DNA of 64,000 nt from WTFY01 sp965220895 (GTDB taxonomy: Bacteria; Pseudomonadota; Gammaproteobacteria; UBA4575): NCBI GenBank assembly GCA_965220895.1, contig OZ244850.1, forward strand, positions 186,001-250,000, in the 5' to 3' direction. A model generated the notes under the pieces. It was not told the DNA's origin and ran no database searches. It was given only the letters and a program-made list of their open reading frames with translations. Positions 16,416 to 26,117 of this stretch are shown here, in pieces (the stretch's first letter is position 1; each line of letters opens with the position of its first letter). A program made the translations under genes and the position numbers.

Positions 16416-16949
16416 CTACAAGGTCTCGTTTTGCAACTGGCCGATTAACGGCAACAGCTTTTCCTCGGCATCACGCCATGTAATCACACCGATATGCTTG
16501 TAACGAATAATGCCGTTTTTATCGACCACGAAGGTTTCCGGGACGCCGTACACCCCCCACTCGATCCCGACCCTGCCGGATGCATCCACTGCACTTGCCC
16601 GATACGGGTCTCCGTGCTCGATCAGATACTGCCGCGCATCGGCTGTATCGTCCTTGTAGTTCAGTCCGTACAGGATGACCTCATGGCGGTGTGCCAGTTC
16701 CGTCAGCACGGGGTGCTCCTCCCTGCAGGCCACGCACCAGCTCGCCCAGACATTGAGCAGGCTCACCTTGCCGAGAAATTCACTCTCTGAAAATACGGCC
16801 TCGCTGTCTGCAAGTCGCGGCAGTGAAAACTGGGGTACCGGCTTGCCAAGCAGTGGCGAGGAGACCTCGGTGGGATCCCTGTACAAGCCCACGAACAGGA
16901 AGCTCGTGAGTATGAAAAACAGGATGACGGGCAGAAGATACTTGGACAT
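16416..16949 (-). CDS. ccmG: thiol:disulfide interchange protein CcmG/DsbE
   Basis: Membrane-tethered periplasmic thioredoxin that reduces apocytochrome c or CcmH. After one N-terminal transmembrane helix the 177 residues carry a thioredoxin fold with active site WASWCVACREEHP and the cis-proline loop YGVPETFVVDK. I place the start at the ATG at 16949, eight bases after ccmF; the open frame to 17000 would overlap ccmF and adds a non-family extension. The stop codon abuts the ccmH ATG. Confidence 0.94.
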   Translation of the reverse strand: MSKYLLPVILFFILTSFLFVGLYRDPTEVSSPLLGKPVPQFSLPRLADSEAVFSESEFLGKVSLLNVWASWCVACREEHPVLTELAHRHEVILYGLNYKDDTADARQYLIEHGDPYRASAVDASGRVGIEWGVYGVPETFVVDKNGIIRYKHIGVITWRDAEEKLLPLIGQLQNETL

Positions 16950-16956
16950 ACCCAGA

Positions 16957-18957
16957 TTACGAGACAGCAGCCACCTGGCGCTCGCGCGCATCCGCTGCAA
17001 CCGTCTTTTTCCCCCGTTTCAGTCTCAGCCGATAGCGCCGGTCCAGGGCTGCCAGAATCCCACCGAGCGCCATCAGCGTGGCGCCCAGCCAGATCCACTG
17101 TACGAAGGGCTTGTAATAGAGCCGCATGCCCCAGGTCTGATCACCGACCTGCTCACCGAGCGCCACATACACATCACGCAGGAATCCCGAATCAATCCCG
17201 GCTTCTGTCATGGGGTCTTGCTGGACCAGGTAGGTGCGCTTTTCCGGCAACAGCAGAGCGACCGGTTCACCGTTTTTGAACACACGCACGGAGGCCTGCT
17301 TGGACAGATAATTCGGACCCTGTACGTCCTGGACTCCATCCAGCTGGAACACATAGCCGGACAGTTCCGCTTTTTGGCCCACCTGCATGGGTAGCTCGCG
17401 CACCTGTTCAAATGCGCTGACGAAGGTCACCCCAAGCACGAACACCCCGACGCCCAGATGAGCCACTGACATGCCCCAGGTGGCGTGCGGGATCTTGCCG
17501 AGGCGATGCAAGAGGTGCGCCCCGCGCCCCGTCTGGCGAACGTTCTTGAACAGGTAATACCCGGCAGACGCGATGGACCAGGCTCCCAGTGTGGCACCCA
17601 GCGTGACGAGGATGGAGCTTCTTCCTGCGACCATCACCGGCAAGGCCAGCCCGACGACCAGTCCGATCGCGGCGATCTTGAACAACCTCCTGAAGACTTG
17701 CCTGACCGGCGTGCTTTTCCAGCGCATGAAGGGCCCGATACCGACGACAAGCACCAGCGGCAGGGTCAGGGCGGAAAACACCAGATCAAAATAGGGTTTG
17801 CCGACAGACAGCGACGGCAGATTCAGGGCGCTGACAAACAAGGGGTACAGGGTACCCACCAGGATGGTCAGCATGGCCACCAGCAGCAGTACGTTGTTGA
17901 TCAGCAGTGCGGTCTCCCTGGAGAAAATTTCAAATTGTCCCGAGGACTTGATGGACGGTGCACGCAAGGCGTACAGGCTCAACGAGCCGCCGATGACCAC
18001 TGCCAGGAATATGAGGATGTACAGGCCACGCGCAGGATCCGTGGCAAACGCGTGCACCGAGACCAGTACACCTGATCGCACGAGGAAGGTTCCCAGAAGG
18101 CTCAGGGAAAAGGCGAGTATCGCAAGCAGCACGGTCCAGTTTTTCAGGTTCGATCGCTTGTCGGTTACCGCTAGGGAGTGGACCAGTGCCGTACCCACCA
18201 GCCAGGGCATGAACGAGGCATTCTCGACAGGATCCCAGAACCACCATCCGCCCCAGCCCAGTTCATGGTAGGCCCACCAGCTGCCCAGCGTGATGCCGAT
18301 GGTCAGGGACACCCAGGCGTAGATCACCCAGGGCCGCGACCATCTCGCCCATACTGAGTCCAGCTTGCCGCCCAGCAAGGCCGCAATGGCAAAGGCAAAA
18401 GCTACCGAGAATCCCACATACCCCATGTACAACATGGGAGGATGCATCACCAGACCGGGATCCTGTAACAGGGGATTGAGGTCCCTGCCCTCGACCGGAG
18501 AAGGAAAGATTCTCTCGAAGGGGTTTGAAGTCAGCAATGTGAACAACAGGAATCCGACGCTGACAAAGCCCATCACGCCCAAGACACGGGCCACCATGTC
18601 ACGGGGCAGGCTGGAACTGAAAATCGTCACCGCCACCGTCCAGAACCCCAGCATCAGGACCCAGAGCAGCAAGGAGCCCTCGTGTGCACCCCAGACCGCG
18701 GAAATCTTGTAATGAAGCGGCAGGGCCGTATTGGAATTGTTCGCCACATACAGCACGGAGAAGTCATTGCTGACGAAGCTGTAGGTCAGGCAGGCGTAAG
18801 CCAGGGCGATGAACAGAAGCTGTCCGCGTGCCGCAGGTTTCGCTACGGCCATCCACTGGGCCGTGTTCGTCTGCGCGCCGAGGATAGGGACCAGCGTCTG
18901 CACGAACGCCAGGCAAAGGGCCAGGATCAGGGCAAAATGACCAATTTCAGGAATCAT
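16957..18957 (-). CDS. ccmF: cytochrome c heme lyase subunit CcmF
   Basis: Polytopic membrane protein of 666 residues that with CcmH/CcmI forms the heme ligation complex. It has about 14-15 hydrophobic segments. The family motif WGAHEGSLLLW and the tryptophan-rich WWFWDPVENASFMPW segment are both present, and conserved histidines flank them as heme b or heme c ligands. Its ATG overlaps the ccmE stop (ATGA). A large periplasmic domain near residues 520-620 precedes the last helix, as in E. coli CcmF. Confidence 0.96.
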   Translation of the reverse strand: MIPEIGHFALILALCLAFVQTLVPILGAQTNTAQWMAVAKPAARGQLLFIALAYACLTYSFVSNDFSVLYVANNSNTALPLHYKISAVWGAHEGSLLLWVLMLGFWTVAVTIFSSSLPRDMVARVLGVMGFVSVGFLLFTLLTSNPFERIFPSPVEGRDLNPLLQDPGLVMHPPMLYMGYVGFSVAFAFAIAALLGGKLDSVWARWSRPWVIYAWVSLTIGITLGSWWAYHELGWGGWWFWDPVENASFMPWLVGTALVHSLAVTDKRSNLKNWTVLLAILAFSLSLLGTFLVRSGVLVSVHAFATDPARGLYILIFLAVVIGGSLSLYALRAPSIKSSGQFEIFSRETALLINNVLLLVAMLTILVGTLYPLFVSALNLPSLSVGKPYFDLVFSALTLPLVLVVGIGPFMRWKSTPVRQVFRRLFKIAAIGLVVGLALPVMVAGRSSILVTLGATLGAWSIASAGYYLFKNVRQTGRGAHLLHRLGKIPHATWGMSVAHLGVGVFVLGVTFVSAFEQVRELPMQVGQKAELSGYVFQLDGVQDVQGPNYLSKQASVRVFKNGEPVALLLPEKRTYLVQQDPMTEAGIDSGFLRDVYVALGEQVGDQTWGMRLYYKPFVQWIWLGATLMALGGILAALDRRYRLRLKRGKKTVAADARERQVAAVS

Positions 18958-19424
18958 GGGGTTTTGCGGCCGTACTCCGCCATGCTACTTGGAAGGGAGT
19001 CGCGGTACTCTTTCAGGCTGGCCGCCACTTCGGGGGGCATGTAGTTTTCATCATGCTTGGCCAGCACTTCCTGCGCCACGAACACCCCTTCCTCATTCAG
19101 AATCCCCTGGGCGACGATGCCCTGGCCTTCCCGGAACAGGTCGGGCAACAACCCCGTATAGCGCACCGTGATGGACTGGCTCAGATCCGTAACGCCAAAA
19201 TCCGTCGTCAGCCCGTCGTCCGCCGTGATCACGCTGCCGGCCACCACGAGCCCGCCGATCCTGAACAGCCGGTTTCCGGGCACCTCGCCGGCTGCGACTT
19301 CGGACGGTGTGTGAAACAGCATGATGTTCTGGCGCATTCCGTACAGGGCCAGCGCCACGGCGCAACCGAGCCCCGCCACGAGGATGACGGTAAAGATCAT
19401 GCGTTGTTTTCTCTTTGCGCGCAT
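18954..19424 (-). CDS. ccmE: heme chaperone CcmE
   Basis: Periplasmic heme chaperone that binds heme covalently and hands it to CcmF. The 156 residues show one N-terminal membrane anchor and an OB-fold domain. The heme-binding histidine lies in LAKHDENYMPPE near residue 126, with the conserved tyrosine four residues on. It starts 11 bases after ccmD and overlaps ccmF by four bases. Confidence 0.96.
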   Translation of the reverse strand: MRAKRKQRMIFTVILVAGLGCAVALALYGMRQNIMLFHTPSEVAAGEVPGNRLFRIGGLVVAGSVITADDGLTTDFGVTDLSQSITVRYTGLLPDLFREGQGIVAQGILNEEGVFVAQEVLAKHDENYMPPEVAASLKEYRDSLPSSMAEYGRKTP

Positions 19425-19435
19425 ACGGTCCGAAA

Positions 19436-19585
19436 CTATGGTTCCAGGCTCTCCTTGATTTCTTTGAGAATCCTTTTCTTGCGAAGGCGTGCAAGTGCCA
19501 GGCCCGCCAGCAGCGCCACCAGGGTCACGCCATAGGAACCCCAGACGTAGAGTGCCTTGCCGTCCATGTAGAAAAACTCTTGCAT
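19436..19585 (-). CDS. ccmD: heme exporter protein CcmD
   Basis: A 49-residue gene between ccmC and ccmE. The ATG at 19585 gives MQEFFYMDGKALYVWGSYG, then a single transmembrane helix and a basic tail ending in RLRKKRILKEIKE, a textbook CcmD. CcmD releases holo-CcmE from the CcmABC complex. It begins two bases after the ccmC stop and ends 11 bases before ccmE. Confidence 0.95.
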   Translation of the reverse strand: MQEFFYMDGKALYVWGSYGVTLVALLAGLALARLRKKRILKEIKESLEP

Positions 19586-19587
19586 AA

Positions 19588-20325
19588 TCAGTCTTTTGTC
19601 AAACTATTTTTAACCCAGTTAGTAAGGCGTTCCCGGTACAAGATTGCATTTCGCATGCGAATGAGCAACAGGCTCACGAAATAGAACTGGAAGGCGGTGG
19701 CCATGACCAGCAGCGGGTACAGCATGCTCGGGTGCACAGACGGCGTCTTGGAAATCAGTTGCATATTGGGCTGGTGTAATGAACTCCACCATGTTACCGA
19801 ATAGTGGATGATGGGTATATTGATGACTCCGATGATGGCCAGGATGCTGGCCACACGGGCTGCAGTACGAGGCTCTTCGATGACGGAATGGACCGCGATG
19901 ATGCCGAAATACAAAAACAGCAGGATCAGCTCCGAGGTCATCCTGGCATCCCACTGCCAATAGGTTCCCCAGGTCGGCTTGCCCCACAGCATGCCGGTCA
20001 CCAGTGCCAGCGCCGTGAACATCGCACCAATGACCGCGCACTCCGACACCACGATCTCCGACAGCTTGGTGCGCCAGACAATGGCGATAAAACCGGCGCC
20101 TGCCATGACGACATACACGAACATCGACATCCATGCCGACGGGACGTGAACATAGATGATCCGGTAAGACTCTCCTTGCTGGTAATCCGCCGGGGCCACC
20201 AGCAATCCCCAGTAGAGCCCCACCAGCATCAAAACCGCAGTCAGGCCCAGCAGCCAGGGCACCCATTTCCCGGACCACTCGTAGTAATACTTCAGCGAAG
20301 ACAGCCTATGCAGGAATTTCCACAT
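19588..20325 (-). CDS. ccmC: heme exporter/handling protein CcmC
   Basis: Six-helix membrane protein of 245 residues that loads heme onto CcmE. The tryptophan-rich heme-handling signature KPTWGTYWQWDARMTSEL is present near residue 125-140, between periplasmic histidines typical of the family (HVPSAWM and the later HYSVTWWSSLHQ). It lies between ccmB (gap of three bases) and ccmD (gap of two). Confidence 0.96.
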   Translation of the reverse strand: MWKFLHRLSSLKYYYEWSGKWVPWLLGLTAVLMLVGLYWGLLVAPADYQQGESYRIIYVHVPSAWMSMFVYVVMAGAGFIAIVWRTKLSEIVVSECAVIGAMFTALALVTGMLWGKPTWGTYWQWDARMTSELILLFLYFGIIAVHSVIEEPRTAARVASILAIIGVINIPIIHYSVTWWSSLHQPNMQLISKTPSVHPSMLYPLLVMATAFQFYFVSLLLIRMRNAILYRERLTNWVKNSLTKD

Positions 20326-20328
20326 TGC

Positions 20329-20997
20329 TCAGCTCATACTTATTTTCAACGAGGCACTGATCGCGAGCGGCGCCAGCAGCAGTGCCAGAATCAGGCCCGC
20401 GCCCAGCATCGCCAGCTGTCCCGAAACCGCAAGCCCGTCGGCGGCAGCACTGACTGCCAAGGACGCAAATATCAACACCGGGACATAGAGCGGCAGCACG
20501 AGAAGGCCCAGCAAAACTCCGCCGCCACGAAAACCCGCGGTCAGGGCGGCACCGATGGCACCGATCAGGCTCAGGATCGGTGTACCCAGCAGGATCGTGG
20601 CCCACAGGACCGGGACGGCCTGCACGGGCATGTGCAGCAGCATCGCCATCAGCGGCACAATCACAAGCATGGGGCCCGCCGTAATCAACCAGTGTGCGAC
20701 CACCTTGCCCAAGATCAGCAACGAGAAGGGATGGGGGCTCAAAAACAACTGCTCGATACTGCCATCCTCGAAATCCTGCCTGAAAATGCTCTCCATGGAA
20801 ATCAGAGCTGCCAGCAGCGTCGTGACCCAGACGAGTCCCGGGGCCAGCCTGCCCAGGAATTCGGCATCCGGGCTGATCCCCAGCGGAAAGAGGGTCGCCA
20901 CAATGACGTAGAACAGGATCGGATTCATCAGGTCCGCGCGCCTGCGGTAGGCCAGCAACAGGTCGCGTTGGATCACAGTGATAAATACGTCCCGCAT
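20329..20997 (-). CDS. ccmB: heme exporter protein CcmB
   Basis: Membrane subunit of the CcmAB ABC-type complex that drives release of holo-CcmE from CcmC. At 222 residues with six hydrophobic helices it has family length. The family feature FRQDFEDGSIEQLFLSP is present near residue 70-90. It starts two bases after ccmA and is followed by ccmC. Confidence 0.94.
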   Translation of the reverse strand: MRDVFITVIQRDLLLAYRRRADLMNPILFYVIVATLFPLGISPDAEFLGRLAPGLVWVTTLLAALISMESIFRQDFEDGSIEQLFLSPHPFSLLILGKVVAHWLITAGPMLVIVPLMAMLLHMPVQAVPVLWATILLGTPILSLIGAIGAALTAGFRGGGVLLGLLVLPLYVPVLIFASLAVSAAADGLAVSGQLAMLGAGLILALLLAPLAISASLKISMS

Positions 20998-20999
20998 GA

Positions 21000-21632
21000 C
21001 TAGGATAGGTTGATCCGCTTGACCCGGTGTTCAGGAATCTTCAGTTCGCGATGCGTTGTAACCACCAGGATTCCCCCGTTTTCGAGATGAGCCTTCAACA
21101 CCTGTTCGAAGCTGGCGATAAACTCCTTGTCCAGTGCCGTAAGGGGCTCATCAAGCACCCAGACGACTTTCTGCTGCAACTGCAGCTTGGCCAGCGCCAG
21201 GCGCCGTTTTTGCCCGGCGGAGAGCTTGCCGGTCATCATGTTTCTTTGCCCGAACAGGCCCGCAGTGCGTACCACGTCCCTGATTTCAGGCTCCAGGCTG
21301 TTTTCACCCGTCAGGCGCTGCATGTATACAAGGTTCTCCATCACGGTCAGGTCCGGCTTGACCCCGGACTGGTGACCCACGTAGGACACCTGCTGGCGGT
21401 AATGCTCGTGTCCGTAGATGGATTCGCTGCACCAAGTGATCCGGCCGGCGGCAGGCTGGTGAAAGCCGCAGATGATTCTGAGCAGGCTTGTCTTGCCACT
21501 GCCATTGCTGCCTTTTACCACCAGGGTTTCCCCTGAAACTATTGAGAACCCCAGACCGGAAAACAGTTCCTTGCTGCCTCGTACACACTTCAGGTCATGG
21601 GCTTCGAGAACCCTGGGTGCTTGAGTAGGCAT
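21000..21632 (-). CDS. ccmA: heme ABC exporter ATP-binding protein CcmA
   Basis: ATPase of the cytochrome c maturation complex. The 210 residues contain Walker A KGSNGSGKTSLL, the ABC signature LSAGQKRRLALAK, Walker B VVWVLDEPLTALD and a switch histidine in VVTTHRE. It is the first gene of the ccmABCDEFGHI operon. The promoter should lie in the 70 bases up to the small ORF on the other strand; no consensus pair is obvious there. Confidence 0.95.
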   Translation of the reverse strand: MPTQAPRVLEAHDLKCVRGSKELFSGLGFSIVSGETLVVKGSNGSGKTSLLRIICGFHQPAAGRITWCSESIYGHEHYRQQVSYVGHQSGVKPDLTVMENLVYMQRLTGENSLEPEIRDVVRTAGLFGQRNMMTGKLSAGQKRRLALAKLQLQQKVVWVLDEPLTALDKEFIASFEQVLKAHLENGGILVVTTHRELKIPEHRVKRINLS

Positions 21633-21702
21633 CGCATCGAACTTGATCAGGTAAACTATGGAACTGGCACAGCTAACGTACTAACCAGCAAGGAATCTTA
21701 AC

Positions 21703-21843
21703 ATGCAGGGCCTTAAAAAAAATGAGCGAATTGGGCGCGCACAGCCCACCGGACGGGCGGTGCGGGTCCCCTCCCTAAAGGCGCCCGACACAAAAGACGG
21801 GACCTGCCACGATCTACAGGATATGGCCCTGTTTCCCGCCTAA
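21703..21843 (+). CDS. putative 46-residue protein upstream of mfd
   Basis: A complete small reading frame from an ATG at 21703 to TAA at 21843. AAGGA stands eight bases before the ATG, a good ribosome-binding site, whereas mfd 19 bases further on has a poor one. The product is hydrophilic and basic in its first half (it begins MQGLKKNERIGRA) and ends HDLQDMALFPA. It has no hydrophobic segment and one cysteine. I do not recognise it. It could be a real small protein cotranscribed with mfd, or a leader ORF that aids mfd translation by reinitiation. Support is start signal, position and an unbroken frame only. Confidence 0.5.
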   Translation: MQGLKKNERIGRAQPTGRAVRVPSLKAPDTKDGTCHDLQDMALFPA

Positions 21844-21862
21844 TTCCGACACTGCCTGGTCC

Positions 21863-24800
21863 ATGGACATCTTTCACCCGCCTCAGCCCGATAACACCAG
21901 CCCCCGGGTCACCTGGGGACAGACCTATGGCTGCAGCAAGAGCCTGGCGCTCGCAAAAACCATCGAGAGGTTTGCGGGCATGACCCTGGTGATCACGCCG
22001 GACATCCAGAGTGCTCTCACCTTGAAAAGCGAACTGACTTTTTTCTGTGGTGCTTCTGCCGAGATTTTCCTGTTTCCGGATTACGAGACTCTCCCCTACG
22101 ACGCCCTGCCCCCCCACGAGGACATCATTTCGGACCGGCTGCTCATTTTGCGTTCGCTGCTGGATACCCGTTGCCGCGTTTTGATTGTCCCGGTCGCCAC
22201 CTTCATGGGCCGGCTCGCACCCGAATCGTTCATCAGGGACCGCATACAGGATCTTGCGACAGGCGATCAACTGGACCCGGAAGAATTCAGGAACACCCTG
22301 GTCCACGCAGGCTACCAGTACGTACCCCAGGTCATGCTGCACGGGGAGTTTGCCATTCGCGGCTCCATTATCGACCTGTATCCCATGGGATGCCCGCAAC
22401 CCTACCGTATCGACCTGTTCAATGACGAGATCGACACGATCCGCACGTTCAACCCTGAAAGCCAGATCTCGGCACACCAGGTCGACCGGTTCCAAATCCT
22501 TCCAGCGCGTGAATTCCCCACCGGCGAACATGCCGTCAGGCGATTCAGGAAAAACTACAGGATCCAGGTCGAGGGGGATCCGAACAACAGTGTGATCTAC
22601 CGGGAAGTCAGCAACCACAACCTGCCGCGCGGAATTGAATACTACTTCCCGCTGTTTTTCGAGCAGACCCGTACATTCTTTGACTACCTCCCCGAGGACT
22701 GCCAGCTGGTCCTGTTTGAAGACAGCACCCGGATTGCAGAGGATTTCGAGAGCGAGGTATTTTCAAGGTACGAACAGCGAAAACACGACCCGGAACGCCC
22801 GCCGCTGCATCCCGGTCAACTGTGGATTTCCGCCAAGGAACTCGAGTGTGGCCTGCAGGAATTCAATACCATCCGGGTCCAGCAGTTCAAGCTGGAACGC
22901 CCCCGACCCGGCGAGTACAACCTCCCCACCCGAGTGCTGCCTGCCCTTGCCATCAATTCGCGGGTCAGCCGACCGGCCACGGAACTCGATCAGTTCATCC
23001 AGGCCAGCCACTGCAGAATCCTGTTCCTGGCCGAATCACCTGGCAGACGGGAGTACCTGCTGGATGTACTGAAGGGATTCAGCATATCCCCCGGGGTCGT
23101 CGAGAACTGGCAGGAATTCATCGATGCTGAACTCTCCCTGGCCATCACCATCGGCCCCCTGGAGGAAGGCCTGCTTCTGCCGGAAGACAACATTGCGATC
23201 GTCACGGAAAGCAACCTGTTCGGGGCCCGTGTCAAGCAGAAAAGGAAACACCGACGGCATATACGCGATGCCGAGGCGCTGATCCGGGATCTTTCAGAAG
23301 TGGGCCAGGGAGCACCCATGGTACATGAAGACCATGGTGTCGGCCGGTACCGGGGGCTGAAAACCCTGAGCCTCAGCGGAGCGGAAACGGAATTCCTGGT
23401 GCTGGAGTATGCCAACCAGGACCTCCTGTACGTACCGGTATCCTCACTTCATCTGGTCAGTCGGTACACGGGAGCCGCAGACGAAAATGCACCGCTTCAT
23501 CGCCTCGGGGGCGAGGCCTGGAAAAACATCAAGCGCCGCGCCGTAGCGCGCACACGCGATGTCGCCGCTGAACTGCTCGACATCTACTCGCAGCGCGAGG
23601 CCAAGAAAGGCTACCAGTACGCCATCGACCACCAGGAGCTGAACCTGTTCGGGTCCACGTTCTCCTATGAAGAGACTCCGGACCAGCAAAAGGCGATTGA
23701 CGACGTCATCAGCGACATGAAATCGCAAAAGCCCATGGACCGCATCGTGTGCGGGGACGTCGGCTTCGGCAAGACCGAAGTGGCCATGCGGGCCGCCTTC
23801 GTGGCTGCCTTGGCAGGAAAGCAGGTCGCCGTGCTGGTACCCACGACCCTGCTTGCCATGCAGCATTTCCAAAGCTTCAGTGACCGGTTTGCCGACTGGC
23901 CAGTGAGGATCGAGCACATCTCGCGATTCGTATCGGGCAAAAAACAAGGTGCCACCAAGGCCAGTCTTTCTGACGGGAGCATCGACATTGTGATCGGCAC
24001 GCACAAGCTGTTGAGCGCAGACATCCAGTTCAAGAATCTCGGTCTGATCGTCGTAGACGAGGAGCAACGATTCGGGGTACGCCAGAAGGAGATTCTCAAG
24101 AAAATGCGCACCGAAGTGGATGTCCTGACCCTGACAGCCACCCCGATCCCAAGAACGTTGAACATGTCACTGAGCGGATTGCGCGACCTGTCCATCATTG
24201 CAACGCCACCCAGTCACCGCCATGCCATCAAGACCTTCGTCGGCACCTGGGACACGCATACCATACGTGAAGCCTGCCTTCGTGAGCTCAAGCGCGGCGG
24301 GCAGATCTTTCTGCTCCACAATGAGGTTCGAAGCATCGAGAAAACCGCCAGGGAAATTCGCCAACTACTGCCGAATACCATGGTCGGGGTCGCACACGGC
24401 CAGATGCCCGAACAGGACCTGGAGCAGGTCATGGTCGATTTCTATCACCAGCGTTTCAACGTCCTAGTGTGCACGACCATCATAGAAAACGGTATCGACA
24501 TTCCATCAGCCAACACGATCATTGTCAATCGTGCGGACAAACTAGGATTGTCCCAGCTTCACCAGATCCGCGGAAGAGTGGGCCGGTCCAGTCACCGGGC
24601 CTATGCCTACCTGATCGCCCCGCCCAAATCCGTAATGACAGCCGATGCCGTAAAACGGTTGGAAGCCATAGAAGCCCTGGAAGAGCTGGGGGCCGGGTTC
24701 ACGGTAGCCACACATGACCTGGAAATCCGGGGCGCCGGTGAATTGCTGGGCGCAGAACAAAGTGGCCAGATTCACGAAATCGGGTTCAGCCTGTACAACC

Positions 24801-25318
24801 AGCTTCTAGCCCGTACCGTGGCTGCGCTCCAAGCGGGCGAGATGCCCTCGGCGGACCTGCCTTCCGATCACGGCACCGAAGTGGACTTAGGGGTGCCTGC
24901 CCTGCTGCCAGAAGATTACGTGCCCGACGTGCACACCCGGCTGATGCTGTACAAGCGAATCGCGAGCGCAAAAGGCATGGATGACCTGCATGACCTCAAG
25001 GTGGAACTGATCGACCGCTTCGGCCTGCTGCCGGAATATGCAAAAAACCTGTTCGATGTCACGCAGCTCAAGCTGCTTGCTGAACAGTATGACGTGACCC
25101 GGATACGGGCGGGTGACAAATCCGCGCACCTGAGTTTTGCAAAATCACATAAGATAGACGTGAGCAAGCTGCTGGTACTTGTCCAGGAAAACCCTTCCAT
25201 GTATAAGCTGAGCAGCGCCGAGAAACTTACGATCTACGCCGAAATGGAGGACGTGCAGCAGCGTCTTGAAACGATTGAAGGGTTGTTGAACGGCCTTCAA
25301 CTCAAGCAAGCCGCCTGA
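21863..25318 (+). CDS. mfd: transcription-repair coupling factor Mfd
   Basis: ATP-driven DNA translocase that removes RNA polymerase stalled at lesions and recruits UvrA. At 1151 residues it is full length: a UvrB-like N-terminal module, the RNA-polymerase-interacting domain around 480-550, the RecG-like motor with Walker A GDVGFGKTEVAMR and DEEQRF box, motif VI QIRGRVGRSSHRAYAY, and the C-terminal TRCF domain. The ATG at 21863 lacks a clear ribosome-binding site and lies just after a small ORF. csiV follows after 18 bases. Confidence 0.97.
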   Translation: MDIFHPPQPDNTSPRVTWGQTYGCSKSLALAKTIERFAGMTLVITPDIQSALTLKSELTFFCGASAEIFLFPDYETLPYDALPPHEDIISDRLLILRSLLDTRCRVLIVPVATFMGRLAPESFIRDRIQDLATGDQLDPEEFRNTLVHAGYQYVPQVMLHGEFAIRGSIIDLYPMGCPQPYRIDLFNDEIDTIRTFNPESQISAHQVDRFQILPAREFPTGEHAVRRFRKNYRIQVEGDPNNSVIYREVSNHNLPRGIEYYFPLFFEQTRTFFDYLPEDCQLVLFEDSTRIAEDFESEVFSRYEQRKHDPERPPLHPGQLWISAKELECGLQEFNTIRVQQFKLERPRPGEYNLPTRVLPALAINSRVSRPATELDQFIQASHCRILFLAESPGRREYLLDVLKGFSISPGVVENWQEFIDAELSLAITIGPLEEGLLLPEDNIAIVTESNLFGARVKQKRKHRRHIRDAEALIRDLSEVGQGAPMVHEDHGVGRYRGLKTLSLSGAETEFLVLEYANQDLLYVPVSSLHLVSRYTGAADENAPLHRLGGEAWKNIKRRAVARTRDVAAELLDIYSQREAKKGYQYAIDHQELNLFGSTFSYEETPDQQKAIDDVISDMKSQKPMDRIVCGDVGFGKTEVAMRAAFVAALAGKQVAVLVPTTLLAMQHFQSFSDRFADWPVRIEHISRFVSGKKQGATKASLSDGSIDIVIGTHKLLSADIQFKNLGLIVVDEEQRFGVRQKEILKKMRTEVDVLTLTATPIPRTLNMSLSGLRDLSIIATPPSHRHAIKTFVGTWDTHTIREACLRELKRGGQIFLLHNEVRSIEKTAREIRQLLPNTMVGVAHGQMPEQDLEQVMVDFYHQRFNVLVCTTIIENGIDIPSANTIIVNRADKLGLSQLHQIRGRVGRSSHRAYAYLIAPPKSVMTADAVKRLEAIEALEELGAGFTVATHDLEIRGAGELLGAEQSGQIHEIGFSLYNQLLARTVAALQAGEMPSADLPSDHGTEVDLGVPALLPEDYVPDVHTRLMLYKRIASAKGMDDLHDLKVELIDRFGLLPEYAKNLFDVTQLKLLAEQYDVTRIRAGDKSAHLSFAKSHKIDVSKLLVLVQENPSMYKLSSAEKLTIYAEMEDVQQRLETIEGLLNGLQLKQAA

Positions 25319-25336
25319 ATCCCGAGCCTTGAGACG

Positions 25337-26044
25337 ATGAAAATTAGCACGCGGATCAATTTCATCCTGTTCCTTTCCCTGCTGTGGGCCTGCCCGCCCG
25401 GCTTCGCGAAAGACTACATCGTTGAGATGATTTTCTTTGCCAACGTCTCTGATCCCGAACAAACCCTGGTGCAGACAGACGAACCCCCGGCACCTCCCGA
25501 TCTGCAGGATGCCATCTTGCTGGATGACAGTGCTCTCCTGCATGATTTTCTGCCCCTGCCCCCGCCGGCACTGAAACTGGCCCGCCAGGCTTTCGTGCTG
25601 GCAGCCTCCGGCAAGTACCGCATCCTGGAGCATGCCGTCTGGCTACAGCCCGGCCTTGCAAAAAAGCAGGCCATTCCCGTGCGTATCCAGGCGGGTATCG
25701 ACTACAGCGATGAATTTGGCGAACCCGCACCGCTGTACCTGGTCATCGAGGACCAAGACATGCAGGAAGAACATGCGATCCACGAGCTGGACGGGACGGT
25801 CAAGGTGGTCCTCGGGCGCTACCTGCACGTATTCACAGACCTCATCTATCGCAGGCCCCTGGACAAGCACACCAACACGAAATCCTCGACACCGGACAGC
25901 TCGGGGCATGCTCGTGTGCTGGCCGATTTCCCCCTGAAGATGCATCGAAAAATGCGCAGCAAGGAACTGCATTACATCGACCATCCCCTGTTCGGCATCC
26001 TGATGGAAATTCGCCCTGCCGAGAGCGGGGACGAGACGTCCTGA
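25337..26044 (+). CDS. CsiV-family peptidoglycan-binding protein
   Basis: A 235-residue exported protein with a signal peptide (about 1-24, ending PPGFAK) and the DUF2803/CsiV-type body starting DYIVEMIFFAN. In Vibrio cholerae the family protein binds peptidoglycan and supports cell-shape integrity. The position directly after mfd is a recurrent gammaproteobacterial arrangement and supports the assignment. The C-terminal part contains RKMRSKELHYIDHPLFGILMEI, a stretch typical of the family. Its role here is inferred at family level. Confidence 0.85.
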   Translation: MKISTRINFILFLSLLWACPPGFAKDYIVEMIFFANVSDPEQTLVQTDEPPAPPDLQDAILLDDSALLHDFLPLPPPALKLARQAFVLAASGKYRILEHAVWLQPGLAKKQAIPVRIQAGIDYSDEFGEPAPLYLVIEDQDMQEEHAIHELDGTVKVVLGRYLHVFTDLIYRRPLDKHTNTKSSTPDSSGHARVLADFPLKMHRKMRSKELHYIDHPLFGILMEIRPAESGDETS

Positions 26045-26061
26045 CCCCGGACTTTCCGGGG
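26045..26061 (+). terminator. hairpin after csiV
   Basis: CCCCGG-ACTTT-CCGGGG forms a perfect six-pair stem directly after the csiV stop codon and before the convergent phosphorylase gene. There is no T-run after it (GGATGGATGG follows), so intrinsic termination is not certain; it may protect the transcript end. Confidence 0.35.
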
Positions 26062-26117
26062 ATGGATGGATGGCGGCCCGGCCGGCCAAAAGGAATGGCT
26101 GGCCCGTAAATGCCCGC

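Noticed and set aside
21713..22618. A 301-codon open frame on the minus strand over the start of mfd
   Set aside because: It is antisense to the well-supported mfd N-terminal domain, has no family features and no ribosome-binding site; a GC-rich shadow frame.
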